Positions 6,684 to 14,363 of a stretch of DNA of 16,083 nt are shown in pieces (position 1 is the stretch's first letter; each line of letters opens with the position of its first letter). The stretch comes from JAVMKJ01 sp031732875 (GTDB taxonomy: Bacteria; Pseudomonadota; Gammaproteobacteria; Competibacterales; Competibacteraceae): the NCBI GenBank assembly GCA_031732875.1, contig JAVMKL010000257.1:1-16083 (forward strand), written 5' to 3'. The notes below the pieces were generated by a model that saw only the letters and a list, made by a program, of their open reading frames with translations, did no database searches and was not told where the DNA came from. The position numbers were made by a program, and so were the translations under genes.

Positions 6684-6719
6684 GACGATTGAGGCGGCCG
6701 AAAGGCCGCCTCAATCGTC
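6684..6719. terminator. Perfect 16-bp hairpin overlapping the end of the lipoprotein gene
   Basis: The arms 6684-6699 and 6704-6719 are exact reverse complements around GAAA (a GNRA-type loop on the + strand). The right arm contains the last codons and the stop of the - strand lipoprotein gene. No T run follows in either direction, so it is either a Rho-linked transcript end for converging transcripts or a 3' stabilising hairpin. Confidence 0.5.
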
Positions 6720-7385
6720 ATCCTCGGCCTTGGCCGGCACCGGCCGCCCCACTCCCACGTATTGCAACGCGAACGCGATCATGTCGCCCAGCACCTTCCG
6801 CATCGCCGCGTTGGCGGCCTGGGCCGCGCCGTAGGCATCCTCGCTGGGGGCCGGTTCCAGCGCCTCGAACACCCGCGTCCCCAACACGTGCCCGCTCTTC
6901 ATGTCCACCACCTTGATGCGCGCCGTGAAACGCACCCGGCTGGGCCGAGTCAGGAATTCCTGCTGCAGGCGGATCACGTCCACGTCGACCCGCATGTTGG
7001 CCAAGGCGGGCGCTGGCGGCGACACCACCGCCCGGAAGGCGCCCGTCCCCTCGAACGCCCGCACCAGAACCGGTAACAACATCTTGGCCGGCGTGTCGCT
7101 CCAGACGCTGTTGCTGTAATAGTCCAGCTTCAACGGCTCCCGGGTATAGGCGATGCGGTTGGAATCGAACCCCGGCGCCGCCTTGGGAACCGTGACCAGC
7201 AACGTCTTGCCGCTGGAGCGCGGCGTCCGCGGCGGCGCGAAGGTCCCCACCTCCAGCACGTAGGCCTGCGGCGGCGGTGACTTGTCCTGCGGCAGCGTGC
7301 AAGCCGCCAGCGCCAGCACCGCCAGCAGCACCCAGCCCAACCGGCCGCCCGCCCGCCGGCATCCGCGCTCAATGACGCACATCAT
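6711..7385 (-). CDS. ABC-type transport auxiliary lipoprotein (PqiC/DUF330-like)
   Basis: This 224-residue lipoprotein is the last gene of the MCE transport operon. The signal peptide (Arg-rich 7-15, hydrophobic 16-27) ends in the lipobox L26-A-A-C29, so it is lipidated. The + 2 residue is Thr, which is compatible with the outer membrane. The body matches the auxiliary-lipoprotein family: YVLEVG near the start, LLVTVPKAAPGFDSNRIAYTREPLKLDYYSNSVWSDTPAKMLLPVLVRAFE in the middle, then an alternating strand region. It would act in the periplasm as a partner of the MCE protein, as PqiC does for PqiB. I chose ATG 7385 because GGGAG lies eight bases upstream. An alternative GTG at 7418 overlaps the MCE stop codon but gives an odd N-terminus. 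The stop lies within a strong hairpin. Confidence 0.85.
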   Translation of the reverse strand: MMCVIERGCRRAGGRLGWVLLAVLALAACTLPQDKSPPPQAYVLEVGTFAPPRTPRSSGKTLLVTVPKAAPGFDSNRIAYTREPLKLDYYSNSVWSDTPAKMLLPVLVRAFEGTGAFRAVVSPPAPALANMRVDVDVIRLQQEFLTRPSRVRFTARIKVVDMKSGHVLGTRVFEALEPAPSEDAYGAAQAANAAMRKVLGDMIAFALQYVGVGRPVPAKAEDDD

Positions 7386-7414
7386 GTCCACATCTCCCGA
7401 TACCCAACATGTTT

Positions 7415-8401
7415 TCACTGTTCTCCGGGCCCCGGCCGGCCGCTGGGTTTGCCCAGCAGCAGGGCGCGAGGATTTTGCTCCAGCATCTCGGCCAGCCGTT
7501 GCAAGACCGTCGCCAGATCGTTGGCCTGCATCAGAAGCGCGTTCAGTTCCGGCACGGTGGTCTGTCCCAGCCGCCGCAACTCCCGCCGCCCGTCCTCGGC
7601 CAAGCCATTCAAAGTCTGACCGGTCCGGTTGAAACTGTCGGCCATCCCGCGCAACGCCTGAGCGCCCGTCCGGAAATCACTCAAGGTGGCCTGAACCTGC
7701 GCGCTCAAGCCATTGGTTTTCTCCAGCGCCGCCGCCAGCTGATCCAGCGCCTTGCCCAGCCGCTCCGAACGCTGCGCCAGCGCGCCGGTGAAGGTTTCCA
7801 CGTTCGCCAGCGTCTGGCGGATGCTGTCGCTCCGGTCGGCCACGGCGCCGGTGACGGCACTCACGTGACGCAGGGTTTGGCTGAAGGCGGCCAGGTTTTC
7901 GTCGCTCAGCAACCGTTCCAGCCGATCCGACAGATTGTTGACGTTGGTCAGAATGTTATTGAAGGCGTCATCGAGCCGCGCCACCAGCGACGGCCCGGCC
8001 TGAATCACCGGCAGATCCTGCCCGGGCACCTTCTCCAGCGGCAGCGATTGGCCGCCGCCGCTCAATTCCACCGACGCCACCCCGGTCAGTCCCCGGGTGG
8101 ACAGGGTGGCGGTGGTATCGCGGCGGATCGGTATGCCGCGCTCGATATCCAGCACCACATCCACCTGATCGGGATTGTTGGGATCCAGCCTGATGGATTC
8201 CACCTGCCCGACCTGGACCCCGCGATAGCGCACGGTCGCCTTGGGATTCAGGCCGGCCACCGACTCCCGGAAGTACACGCGGTAGCGATCGTAGACCTTG
8301 TTCTCGACACCGAGCGTCAGCCAGAATACCGCCCCCAGCAGGGTCGAACCCAGCACGATCACGAACAGCCCGACCAGGGCGTAATTCACTTTGCTCTGCA
8401 C
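7415..8401 (-). CDS. MCE/MlaD-family phospholipid-binding protein
   Basis: This 328-residue MCE (MlaD-like) protein is anchored by one N-terminal membrane helix (about 7-28). The MCE domain follows at about 38-125, seen in YRVYFRESVAGLNPKATVRYRGVQVGQVESI and the closing TRGLTGVASVELSGG. Residues 145-320 form long heptad-like helical stretches (LSDRLERLLSDENLAAF, LGKALDQLAAALEKT). It is far longer than E. coli MlaD (about 180), and a coiled-coil tail of this kind may build a needle or channel across the periplasm. The GTG start at 8401 has GGGAG five bases upstream and overlaps the ATPase gene by 16 bases, showing translational coupling. It probably forms a hexameric ring on the permease-ATPase pair. 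Confidence 0.88.
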   Translation of the reverse strand: MQSKVNYALVGLFVIVLGSTLLGAVFWLTLGVENKVYDRYRVYFRESVAGLNPKATVRYRGVQVGQVESIRLDPNNPDQVDVVLDIERGIPIRRDTTATLSTRGLTGVASVELSGGGQSLPLEKVPGQDLPVIQAGPSLVARLDDAFNNILTNVNNLSDRLERLLSDENLAAFSQTLRHVSAVTGAVADRSDSIRQTLANVETFTGALAQRSERLGKALDQLAAALEKTNGLSAQVQATLSDFRTGAQALRGMADSFNRTGQTLNGLAEDGRRELRRLGQTTVPELNALLMQANDLATVLQRLAEMLEQNPRALLLGKPSGRPGPGEQ

Positions 8402-9180
8402 GCCTGCTCCCGCGCCGCGCGGCCGCGCGGTCCCTCGAAGTAAGCCTGGATCAGCGGATGCTCCGCCTGGGTCAGTTCCCGCATCGGCGCATAACCGATG
8501 ACCCGCCGTTCGCCCAGAAACGCCACCCGGTCGGTGGCGCTCCACAGGGTATCCAGATCGTGGGTCACCATCACCACCGTCAGGCCCAGCGACTCCTTGA
8601 GTTGCACCACCAGTTCGTCGAAAGCTCCGGCGCTGACCGGGTCCAGGCCGGCGGTCGGTTCGTCCAGAAACAGCAGTGCCGGGTCCAGCGCCAGGGCCCG
8701 CGCCAGCGCGGCGCGCTTGAGCATCCCGCCGCTCAGTTCGCGCGGCAGCTTGGCGCCGGCGTCGGCCGGCAAACCGGCCAGCGCGATCTTGAGATCGGCG
8801 ATCTCCGCGATCCGCCCCACCGGCAGCCGGGTATGCTCGCGCAATGGCACGGCCACGTTCTCCCGCACCGTCAGCGAGCTGAACAGCGCTCCCTGCTGGA
8901 ACAGCATCCCGAACCGTCGGCGCAACCGGAACGCCGCGCCTTCGCCGATGCCGACGATTTGCTGGCCGAACAGCTCGATCGATCCGTCCGCCGGCTTCAG
9001 CAGCATGATGATCGCCCGCAGCAAGGTGGTCTTGCCGGAGCCGCTGCCGCCGACCAGGGCGACGATTTCGCCGTGGCGGACGTCCAGATCCAGGCGGTCG
9101 TGAATGATCGTCTCGCCGAACTGGGTGCGCAGCCCGCGCACCGCGATCACCGGTTCACCCGGAGCCACGCTCAGCGCCAC
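8386..9180 (-). CDS. MlaF-like ABC transporter ATPase
   Basis: This 264-residue ATP-binding subunit has Walker A G44-G-S-G-S-G-K-T51, a Q-loop in FQQGALF (94-100), the ABC signature LSGGM (149-153), Walker B LLFLDEP with E174, a D-loop, and H-loop H207 in VTHDLD. FQQGALFSSLTVRENV and the nearby RELSGGMLKRAALARAL are typical of the MlaF/Mkl group that drives MCE lipid transporters. The start codon is GTG and it overlaps the end of the permease gene by 10 bases; the 3' end overlaps the MCE gene. It would sit on the cytoplasmic face and power lipid transfer. The direction of transport cannot be read from sequence. Confidence 0.92.
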   Translation of the reverse strand: MALSVAPGEPVIAVRGLRTQFGETIIHDRLDLDVRHGEIVALVGGSGSGKTTLLRAIIMLLKPADGSIELFGQQIVGIGEGAAFRLRRRFGMLFQQGALFSSLTVRENVAVPLREHTRLPVGRIAEIADLKIALAGLPADAGAKLPRELSGGMLKRAALARALALDPALLFLDEPTAGLDPVSAGAFDELVVQLKESLGLTVVMVTHDLDTLWSATDRVAFLGERRVIGYAPMRELTQAEHPLIQAYFEGPRGRAAREQACRAK

Positions 9181-10313
9181 AACCCCACCCCGCCCAGGAT
9201 CACCGAGAACAGCGCGTCGGCGGCGATCACCAGGAAAATCGACTGCACCACGCTGACCGTGGTCTGCCGGCCGACGCTGTCGGCGCCGCCGCGCACCTGA
9301 AAGCCCTGGTAGCAGCCGACCAAAGCGATGATGGCGGCGAACACCGGCGCCTTGCCCACACCGAGCAGGAACGAGGTCAGCGTCACCACCTGCGGGAAGC
9401 GGTCGAGGAAATCGCCGAAGCTCAAGCCGAGCAGGATCCGCGCCATGACCATGCCGCCGAACACGCTGAGTGCGTCGGCGAACACCGTCAGCAACGGCAA
9501 GGCGACGGTCAGCGCCAGCAGTTTGGGCAGCACCAGCAGATCCATCGGCCGGATGCCGATGGTGCGCAGCGCGTCCACTTCCTCGGTGACCTGCATGGTG
9601 CCGATCTGGGCGGTGTAGGACGAACCGGTGCGGCCGGCGACGATGATGGCGGTGATCAGCGGCGCCAGTTCGCGCAGCATGGTCAGCGCCACCAGTTCGA
9701 CGATGAAGATGTTGGCGCCGTAGAACTGTAGTTGCTGGCCGCCCTGATAGGCGATCACGACCCCCATCATGAACGCCAGCAGGCCGACGATCGGCAGGGC
9801 GTTGACGCCGGCCGTTTCGATATTGCCGAACAGTGCCCGCCAGCGGAAGCGGCCGGGATGCACGGCCAGCCGCCCCAAGGCCACCGCCGCCTCGCCGACG
9901 AAGGCCAGGAATTCGATGCCGCGGATCCCGTGGAACACGACCTGCCGGCCCAGGTTTTCCAGTCCGCTCCGGTCCGCCGGGGGTACCGACAAGGTTCCCG
10001 CGCTGGCGCGGCGCTCCCGCACCAGATCCAGCAGCGCCTCATGCTCCTCGCGCAGCCCGACCAACCGGAGTGGATGGCCGGCCCGTTCCAGCTCGGTGAC
10101 GACGTTCAGCAGATGCAGCGCGCCGGTGGTGTCGATGGCCCGGATGCCGGACCCGTCCAACCGCGGTTCGCCGGCCGGCCACCGCGCATCCCGCCAGCGT
10201 GGATCGAACGCCTCGATGCCATCCAGCGTCCAGTCGCCCTCGCAGCGCCACGCGTCGCGTTCGTAGCGGATCGAGGCGCGTTCGACGGCCGGAAATGGAT
10301 TGGACGCGGCCAT
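9171..10313 (-). CDS. MlaE-family permease with fused N-terminal STAS domain
   Basis: This 380-residue membrane subunit is the first gene of the lipid-transport cluster. Residues about 15-105 look like a STAS domain (LDGSGIRAIDTTGALHLLNVV..ELERAGHPLRLVGL), which corresponds to the separate MlaB protein in E. coli. Residues about 150-380 are the MlaE permease, with the diagnostic stretch RELAPLITAIIVAGRTGSSYTAQIGTMQVTEEVDALRTIG (214-253 overall) and about five membrane segments. The fusion makes MlaB unnecessary, and such STAS-permease fusions occur in other proteobacteria. The ATG at 10313 lies 26 bases after the stop of the nuclease-like gene. The downstream ATPase overlaps its stop, so the four genes 10313 to 6711 form one operon. 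Confidence 0.9.
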   Translation of the reverse strand: MAASNPFPAVERASIRYERDAWRCEGDWTLDGIEAFDPRWRDARWPAGEPRLDGSGIRAIDTTGALHLLNVVTELERAGHPLRLVGLREEHEALLDLVRERRASAGTLSVPPADRSGLENLGRQVVFHGIRGIEFLAFVGEAAVALGRLAVHPGRFRWRALFGNIETAGVNALPIVGLLAFMMGVVIAYQGGQQLQFYGANIFIVELVALTMLRELAPLITAIIVAGRTGSSYTAQIGTMQVTEEVDALRTIGIRPMDLLVLPKLLALTVALPLLTVFADALSVFGGMVMARILLGLSFGDFLDRFPQVVTLTSFLLGVGKAPVFAAIIALVGCYQGFQVRGGADSVGRQTTVSVVQSIFLVIAADALFSVILGGVGLWR

Positions 10314-10339
10314 GAGAGGGATCGCTCGCCGCCCCGTCC

Positions 10340-10933
10340 CTAGCGGGGGTTCAGCCGCCGCCAGGCGGCCGGGTCCTGCTGGCCGCCTGGTTTCTCCCAG
10401 ATGCCGCGTTTGGCCCGCCGCGCCTCGGCCTCGGCCTCCTGGTAGGCCGGCGAGTCGTTGTACTGCTCGTACACCACCGCCCGCCCCTGCCGGACCATTT
10501 CCAGGCCGACATCGCGCTCGCCGGCGAACACCTGGGCGACCGTCCGGTTGTAGCGATCCTGATCCATGACCCGCAGGCGAATCGAATCGCGGCGGGGCAG
10601 CAGGCCGCGCAGCGCTTCCTTCGAGCGGTCACCCCACGGTTCCTGACCCATTTCCGGCGCGTCGATGCCGAACATGCGCACCTTGACCTCGCCGTCCGGA
10701 CAACTGGCGGTCAGGGTGTCGCCGTCGTAGACCGACTTGACGGCGCAGACCAGCTCCGTGCCCCGGCTCAACGCCGAGGATGGAGCCTTGGGCTCGTGCA
10801 GGAAATAGCTGATGGCGACGATGGCGACGGCCAGCCCGCCGATCACCCAGGGCGAGCGGCCCTTGCGGCGGCGGGCGCGGGTCAATTCGCCCCGCAGCAG
10901 GCTTTGCAGCAGTTTCAGGAGATCCTGTCTCAC
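10340..10933 (-). CDS. Membrane-anchored staphylococcal-nuclease-like (thermonuclease) protein
   Basis: This 197-residue SNase-fold protein has an Arg-rich cytoplasmic start (17-26) and one membrane segment (about 28-46). The nuclease domain (about 60-185) is then placed outside the cytoplasm. The catalytic set is intact: D70-G-D72-T for calcium, R86 and D91-A-P-E94 (RMFGIDAPE), and R130 in DRYNR. GLEMVRQGRAVVY and RAKRGIWEKPGG are typical of the C-terminal part. The start is GTG 10933 with AAGGA about 7 bases upstream; longer readings run into the neighbouring gene. It lies between the formaldehyde genes and the lipid-transport genes, 58 bases after the former. It would degrade DNA or RNA at the envelope; its link to either neighbour is unclear. 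Confidence 0.87.
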   Translation of the reverse strand: MRQDLLKLLQSLLRGELTRARRRKGRSPWVIGGLAVAIVAISYFLHEPKAPSSALSRGTELVCAVKSVYDGDTLTASCPDGEVKVRMFGIDAPEMGQEPWGDRSKEALRGLLPRRDSIRLRVMDQDRYNRTVAQVFAGERDVGLEMVRQGRAVVYEQYNDSPAYQEAEAEARRAKRGIWEKPGGQQDPAAWRRLNPR

Positions 10934-10991
10934 GGAGAATCCTTGGCGCTTTGGCGGAGAAGTTGACCCGTCGTGGGCAGGGGGCGGCGCG

Positions 10992-11828
10992 CTACGCCCG
11001 CCGCAACGCTTCGGCGTGATAGGCGAGATGTTCGCCGATGAAGGTCGCGATGAAGTGGTAGCTGTGGTCGTAGTCCTCCTGCCAGCGCAGGGTGAGCGGA
11101 AAGTTGCGGGCGGCGCAAACCCGTTCGAGCGATGCCGGGTGCAGTTGCTGGGCCAGGAACTCATCGGCGGTGCCCTGATCGATCAGCAGGGGAATGGCCT
11201 CCGCTCCCGCCTCGATCAGGCGGGCGGCATCGTAATCGGCCCATGCCTCGCGATGGTCGCCCAGATAGGCTTTGAAACAGCCTTGCCCCCAGCCGCAGGC
11301 CATGGGGTGACAGATCGGCGCGAAGGCGGAAACGGACCGGTAGCGCCCCGGTTCCCTCAAGGCGCAGATCAGCGCGCCGTGCCCACCCATCGAATGGCCG
11401 GTGATGGAACGGGCATCGGTAACCGGCAGATTCGCTTCGACCAGCGCCGGCAACTCCCGGGTGACGTAGTCGTACATGCGGTAATGCCGCGACCACGGGG
11501 GCTGGGTGGCGTTGACGTAAAAACCGGCGCCCTGGCCGAGATCGTAGCGCTCCGGCACGTCCGGCACTGCCGGGCCGCGCGGACTGGTATCCGGAATGAC
11601 CAGCGCCAGGCCCAATTCCGCCGCGTAGCGCTGCGCCCCCGCCTTGACCCGGAAATTGTCGTCGGTGCAGGTCAGGCCGGACAGCCAGTAAACCGCCGGC
11701 ACCTTTTCCGCCTCCGCCCGGGGAGGCAGATAGACGGAAAAGGTCATGACGCAGTCGCAACTCGGCGAATGGTGGCGGTAGCGGTTCAGCCAGCCGCCGA
11801 ATTCCTTGATCGACTCGATGCGTTCCAC
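10992..11828 (-). CDS. fghA: S-formylglutathione hydrolase
   Basis: This 278-residue esterase-D-type enzyme hydrolyses S-formylglutathione to formate and glutathione, the second step of glutathione-dependent formaldehyde oxidation. The catalytic triad is S146 in GHSMGGHGAL, D222 in DQGTADEFL and H255 in DYDHSYHF. Other family marks are YWLSGLTCTDDNF (48-60), PDTSPRG (79-85) and GAGFYVNATQ (100-109). Length is normal. The start is GTG (11828), 13 bases downstream of the dehydrogenase stop, so the two steps are made from one message. The family stretch normally reading NP.. after SAFAPI is here CHPMACGWGQGCF, with extra cysteines. Confidence 0.93.
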   Translation of the reverse strand: MERIESIKEFGGWLNRYRHHSPSCDCVMTFSVYLPPRAEAEKVPAVYWLSGLTCTDDNFRVKAGAQRYAAELGLALVIPDTSPRGPAVPDVPERYDLGQGAGFYVNATQPPWSRHYRMYDYVTRELPALVEANLPVTDARSITGHSMGGHGALICALREPGRYRSVSAFAPICHPMACGWGQGCFKAYLGDHREAWADYDAARLIEAGAEAIPLLIDQGTADEFLAQQLHPASLERVCAARNFPLTLRWQEDYDHSYHFIATFIGEHLAYHAEALRRA

Positions 11829-11841
11829 CGGCGCGATCCCC

Positions 11842-12951
11842 CTAAAAGAGAATGACCGACCGGATGCTCTTGCCCTCGTGCATCAGGTCGAATGCCGCGT
11901 TGATCTCCTCCAGCGGCATCGTATGGGTCACCATGCGATCCAATTCAATCTGGCCCTGGAGATACTTCTCCACGTAGCCGGGCAACTGGCTGCGGCCCTT
12001 GACTCCGCCGAAAGCGGTGCCTTTCCAGGTGCGGCCGGTGACCAGTTGGAACGGCCGGGTACGGATTTCCTGGCCGGCCCCGGCCACGCCGATGATGGTG
12101 GACACGCCCCAGCCCATGTGGCAGCACTCCAGGGCCTGGCGCATGACGTCGACGTTGCCGATGCACTCGAACGAGTAGTCCACCCCGCCGCCGGTCATGT
12201 CCTTGATGGCGTCGACGACATTGCCGCCGATGGCGCCCGGATCGAGGGTGTCGGTGGCGCCCAGGGCGGTGGCCATGGCGAACTTGGCGGGATTCAGATC
12301 CACCGCGATGATCCGTCCGGCCCGGGCCATCACCGCGCCCTGGATCACCGACAGGCCGATGCCGCCCAGACCGAACACCGCGACCGTGGAACCGGGCTCG
12401 ACCTTGGCGGTGTTCAGCACCGCGCCGATGCCGGTGGTGACCCCGCAACCGAGCAGGCAGACCTTGTCCAGCGGCGCGGCGGGGTTGATTTTGGCCAGGG
12501 CGATTTCCGGCACTACGGTGTATTCGGCGAAGGTCGAACACCCCATGTAGTGAAACAGCGGCGTCCCCCGGCAGGAGAAGCGGCGGGTGTGGTCGGGCAT
12601 GTAGCCGGTCCAGACCGTGGCGGCGATGGACTGGCACAGGTTGCTTTTACTGGAGCGGCAATACTCGCACTCGCCGCATTCGGGGATGTAGAGCGGAATG
12701 ACGTGATCGCCGGGCTTCAGGCCCTTGACGCCCGGGCCGCACTCGACCACCTCGCAACCGCCCTCGTGGCCCAGCACGCAAGGAAAAGCCCCTTCCGGAT
12801 CGTCGCCGGACAGCGTGAAGGCGTCGGTATGACAGACGCCGGTCGCCACGACTTTCAACAGCACTTCGCCTTCCCTGGGACCTTCCACCTCGATTTCCTC
12901 GATGATCAGGGGTTGTTGCGGCTCCCAGGCCACGGCGGCACGCGCTTTCAT
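11842..12951 (-). CDS. frmA: S-(hydroxymethyl)glutathione dehydrogenase / class III alcohol dehydrogenase
   Basis: This 369-residue zinc- and NAD-dependent enzyme oxidises S-hydroxymethylglutathione to S-formylglutathione. Catalytic zinc ligands are C40 (VCHTD), H62 (GHEGG) and C169 (LLGCGVTTG). Structural zinc cysteines are C92, C95, C98 and C106. The nucleotide-binding motif is GLGGIG (194-199) with the acidic strand end VDLN. RTWKGTAFGGVKGRSQLP near the C-terminus is specific to class III enzymes. ATG 12951 has GAGGAG upstream and gives the family-standard MKARAAVAW start. It also acts as S-nitrosoglutathione reductase in many bacteria. The hydrolase gene follows directly. No FrmR-type repressor gene is nearby. 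Confidence 0.94.
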   Translation of the reverse strand: MKARAAVAWEPQQPLIIEEIEVEGPREGEVLLKVVATGVCHTDAFTLSGDDPEGAFPCVLGHEGGCEVVECGPGVKGLKPGDHVIPLYIPECGECEYCRSSKSNLCQSIAATVWTGYMPDHTRRFSCRGTPLFHYMGCSTFAEYTVVPEIALAKINPAAPLDKVCLLGCGVTTGIGAVLNTAKVEPGSTVAVFGLGGIGLSVIQGAVMARAGRIIAVDLNPAKFAMATALGATDTLDPGAIGGNVVDAIKDMTGGGVDYSFECIGNVDVMRQALECCHMGWGVSTIIGVAGAGQEIRTRPFQLVTGRTWKGTAFGGVKGRSQLPGYVEKYLQGQIELDRMVTHTMPLEEINAAFDLMHEGKSIRSVILF

Positions 12952-12984
12952 GAGTATGGTCTCCTCGGTGGTTGCTTGTGATCG

Positions 12985-13015
12985 GGTCCCCCCCGCGGCT
13001 GGCGGATGGGGGACC
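12985..13015. promoter_or_regulatory. Strong intergenic hairpin between metY and the formaldehyde operon
   Basis: The outer arms GGTCCCCC (12985-12992) and GGGGGACC (13008-13015) enclose a second stem CCGC/GCGG (12993-12996 with 13002-13005) with a five-base loop and a two-base bulge. It lies in the 82-bp gap after metY and before the dehydrogenase start. There is no T run, so it could be an attenuating or Rho-type terminator, or an operator of the dehydrogenase promoter. Confidence 0.45.
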
Positions 13016-13033
13016 GGAGGTCGGGGTAAAACT

Positions 13034-14308
13034 TCAGCGCGCCGCCACCAGTGCCTGTTCCAGGTCGGCGAGGATGTCGTCGATATGTTCGATGCCGATG
13101 GAGAGCCGCACCAGATCCTCGCTGACCCCGGCTCTTTCGAGTTCCGCCGGCGACAGTTGCCGGTGGGTCGTGGTCGCCGGATGGCAGGCCAGCGACTTGG
13201 CGTCGCCGATATTGACCAGTCGGGTGACCAGTTGCAGCGCGTCGATGAACTTGGCGCCGGCTTCGCGCCCGCCCTTGATGCCGAAGCTGAGAATGCTGGA
13301 GCCGCGCCCACCCATGTACTTGTCCACCAACGGCTTCTCCGGACTGTCGGCCAGCGCCGGATACTTGACCCACACGACCTGCGGGTGATCGCGCAGATAT
13401 TCGGCGGCCTTGACGGCGTTCTCGCAGTGGCGGTCCATCCGCACCGGCAGGGTTTCGATCCCTTGCAGGATCAGGAAGCTGTTGAACGGCGAAATCGCCG
13501 CGCCGGTGTTGCGCAGCGGCACCACCCGCGCCCGGCCGATGAACGCCGCCGGCCCCAGCGCCTCGACGTACACCACGCCGTGGTAGGACGGATCGGGTTC
13601 GTTCAGGCGGGCGAAACGGGTCTTGTGCTGATCCCAGGGGAAGCAGCCGGAATCGACGATGACGCCGCCGATGCTGGTGCCGTGGCCGCCCATGTACTTG
13701 GTCAGGGCATGGACCACGATGTCGGCGCCGTGCTCGAACGGCCGGCACAGATAGGGGGTCGGCACGGTGTTGTCCACGATCAGCGGCACGCCCTGGGCAT
13801 GGGCGACCGCCGCCAGCGCGCCGAAGTCCACCACGTTGGCCGCCGGATTGCCGATGGATTCGCAGAACACGGCCTTGGTTTTGCCATCGATCAGCCGGCC
13901 CAGCGCCTCGATATCGCGATAATCGGCGAAGCGCGTTTCGATGCCGAAGCGCGGCAGGGTATGAGCGAACAGGTTGTAGGTGCCGCCGTACAGGGTCGAG
14001 GTGGTCACGATGTTGTCGCCGGCCTCGGCGATGGTCATCAGGCTGTAGGTGATCGCCGCCATGCCCGAAGCCACCGCCAGCGCGCCGACCCCGCCTTCCA
14101 GCGCCGCCACCCGCTGTTCGAGCACGGCGGTGGTGGGGTTCATGATCCGGGTGTAGATGTTGCCCGGCACCTTCAGATCGAACAGGTCGGCGCCGTGCTG
14201 GGTGTCGTCGAAGGCGTAGGAGGTGGTCTGGTAGATGGGGACGGCGACCGCCTTGGTGGTGGGTTCCGGCGTATAGCCACCGTGAATGGCAATGGTTTCG
14301 ATTTTCAT
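13034..14308 (-). CDS. metY: O-acetylhomoserine sulfhydrylase (MetY-type PLP enzyme)
   Basis: This 424-residue Cys/Met-metabolism PLP enzyme joins O-acetylhomoserine with sulfide to form homocysteine. The N-terminus ETIAIHGGYTPEPTTKAVAVPIYQTTSY and the segment YTRIMNPTTAVLEQRVAALEGG are classic. The PLP lysine is K204 in HALTKYMGGHG, and the aspartate binding the ring nitrogen is D179 in IVDNT. The length of about 425 residues, the inserted region after GGVIVDSG (FPWDQHKTRFARLNEPDPSYHG) and the end RLSIGIEHIDDILADLEQAL point to MetY rather than the shorter cystathionine gamma-synthase MetB. No metX neighbour is present. It begins 55 bases after pgpA on the same strand. No SAM riboswitch fits in that gap. 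Confidence 0.92.
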   Translation of the reverse strand: MKIETIAIHGGYTPEPTTKAVAVPIYQTTSYAFDDTQHGADLFDLKVPGNIYTRIMNPTTAVLEQRVAALEGGVGALAVASGMAAITYSLMTIAEAGDNIVTTSTLYGGTYNLFAHTLPRFGIETRFADYRDIEALGRLIDGKTKAVFCESIGNPAANVVDFGALAAVAHAQGVPLIVDNTVPTPYLCRPFEHGADIVVHALTKYMGGHGTSIGGVIVDSGCFPWDQHKTRFARLNEPDPSYHGVVYVEALGPAAFIGRARVVPLRNTGAAISPFNSFLILQGIETLPVRMDRHCENAVKAAEYLRDHPQVVWVKYPALADSPEKPLVDKYMGGRGSSILSFGIKGGREAGAKFIDALQLVTRLVNIGDAKSLACHPATTTHRQLSPAELERAGVSEDLVRLSIGIEHIDDILADLEQALVAAR

Positions 14309-14363
14309 TGTTACGGGTTCCGTCGGTTGGCAGGGAAGGTCCGGAAAAGTCTGGACGGTGGAA

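Noticed and set aside
7409..8443. Long + strand open frame opposite the MCE gene
   Set aside because: It shows Gln/Arg/His-rich shadow composition and overlaps a well-supported gene with conserved domains.
14309..14363. SAM riboswitch or T-box before metY
   Set aside because: The 55-bp gap is too short and shows only a weak 6-bp hairpin (14339-14356).
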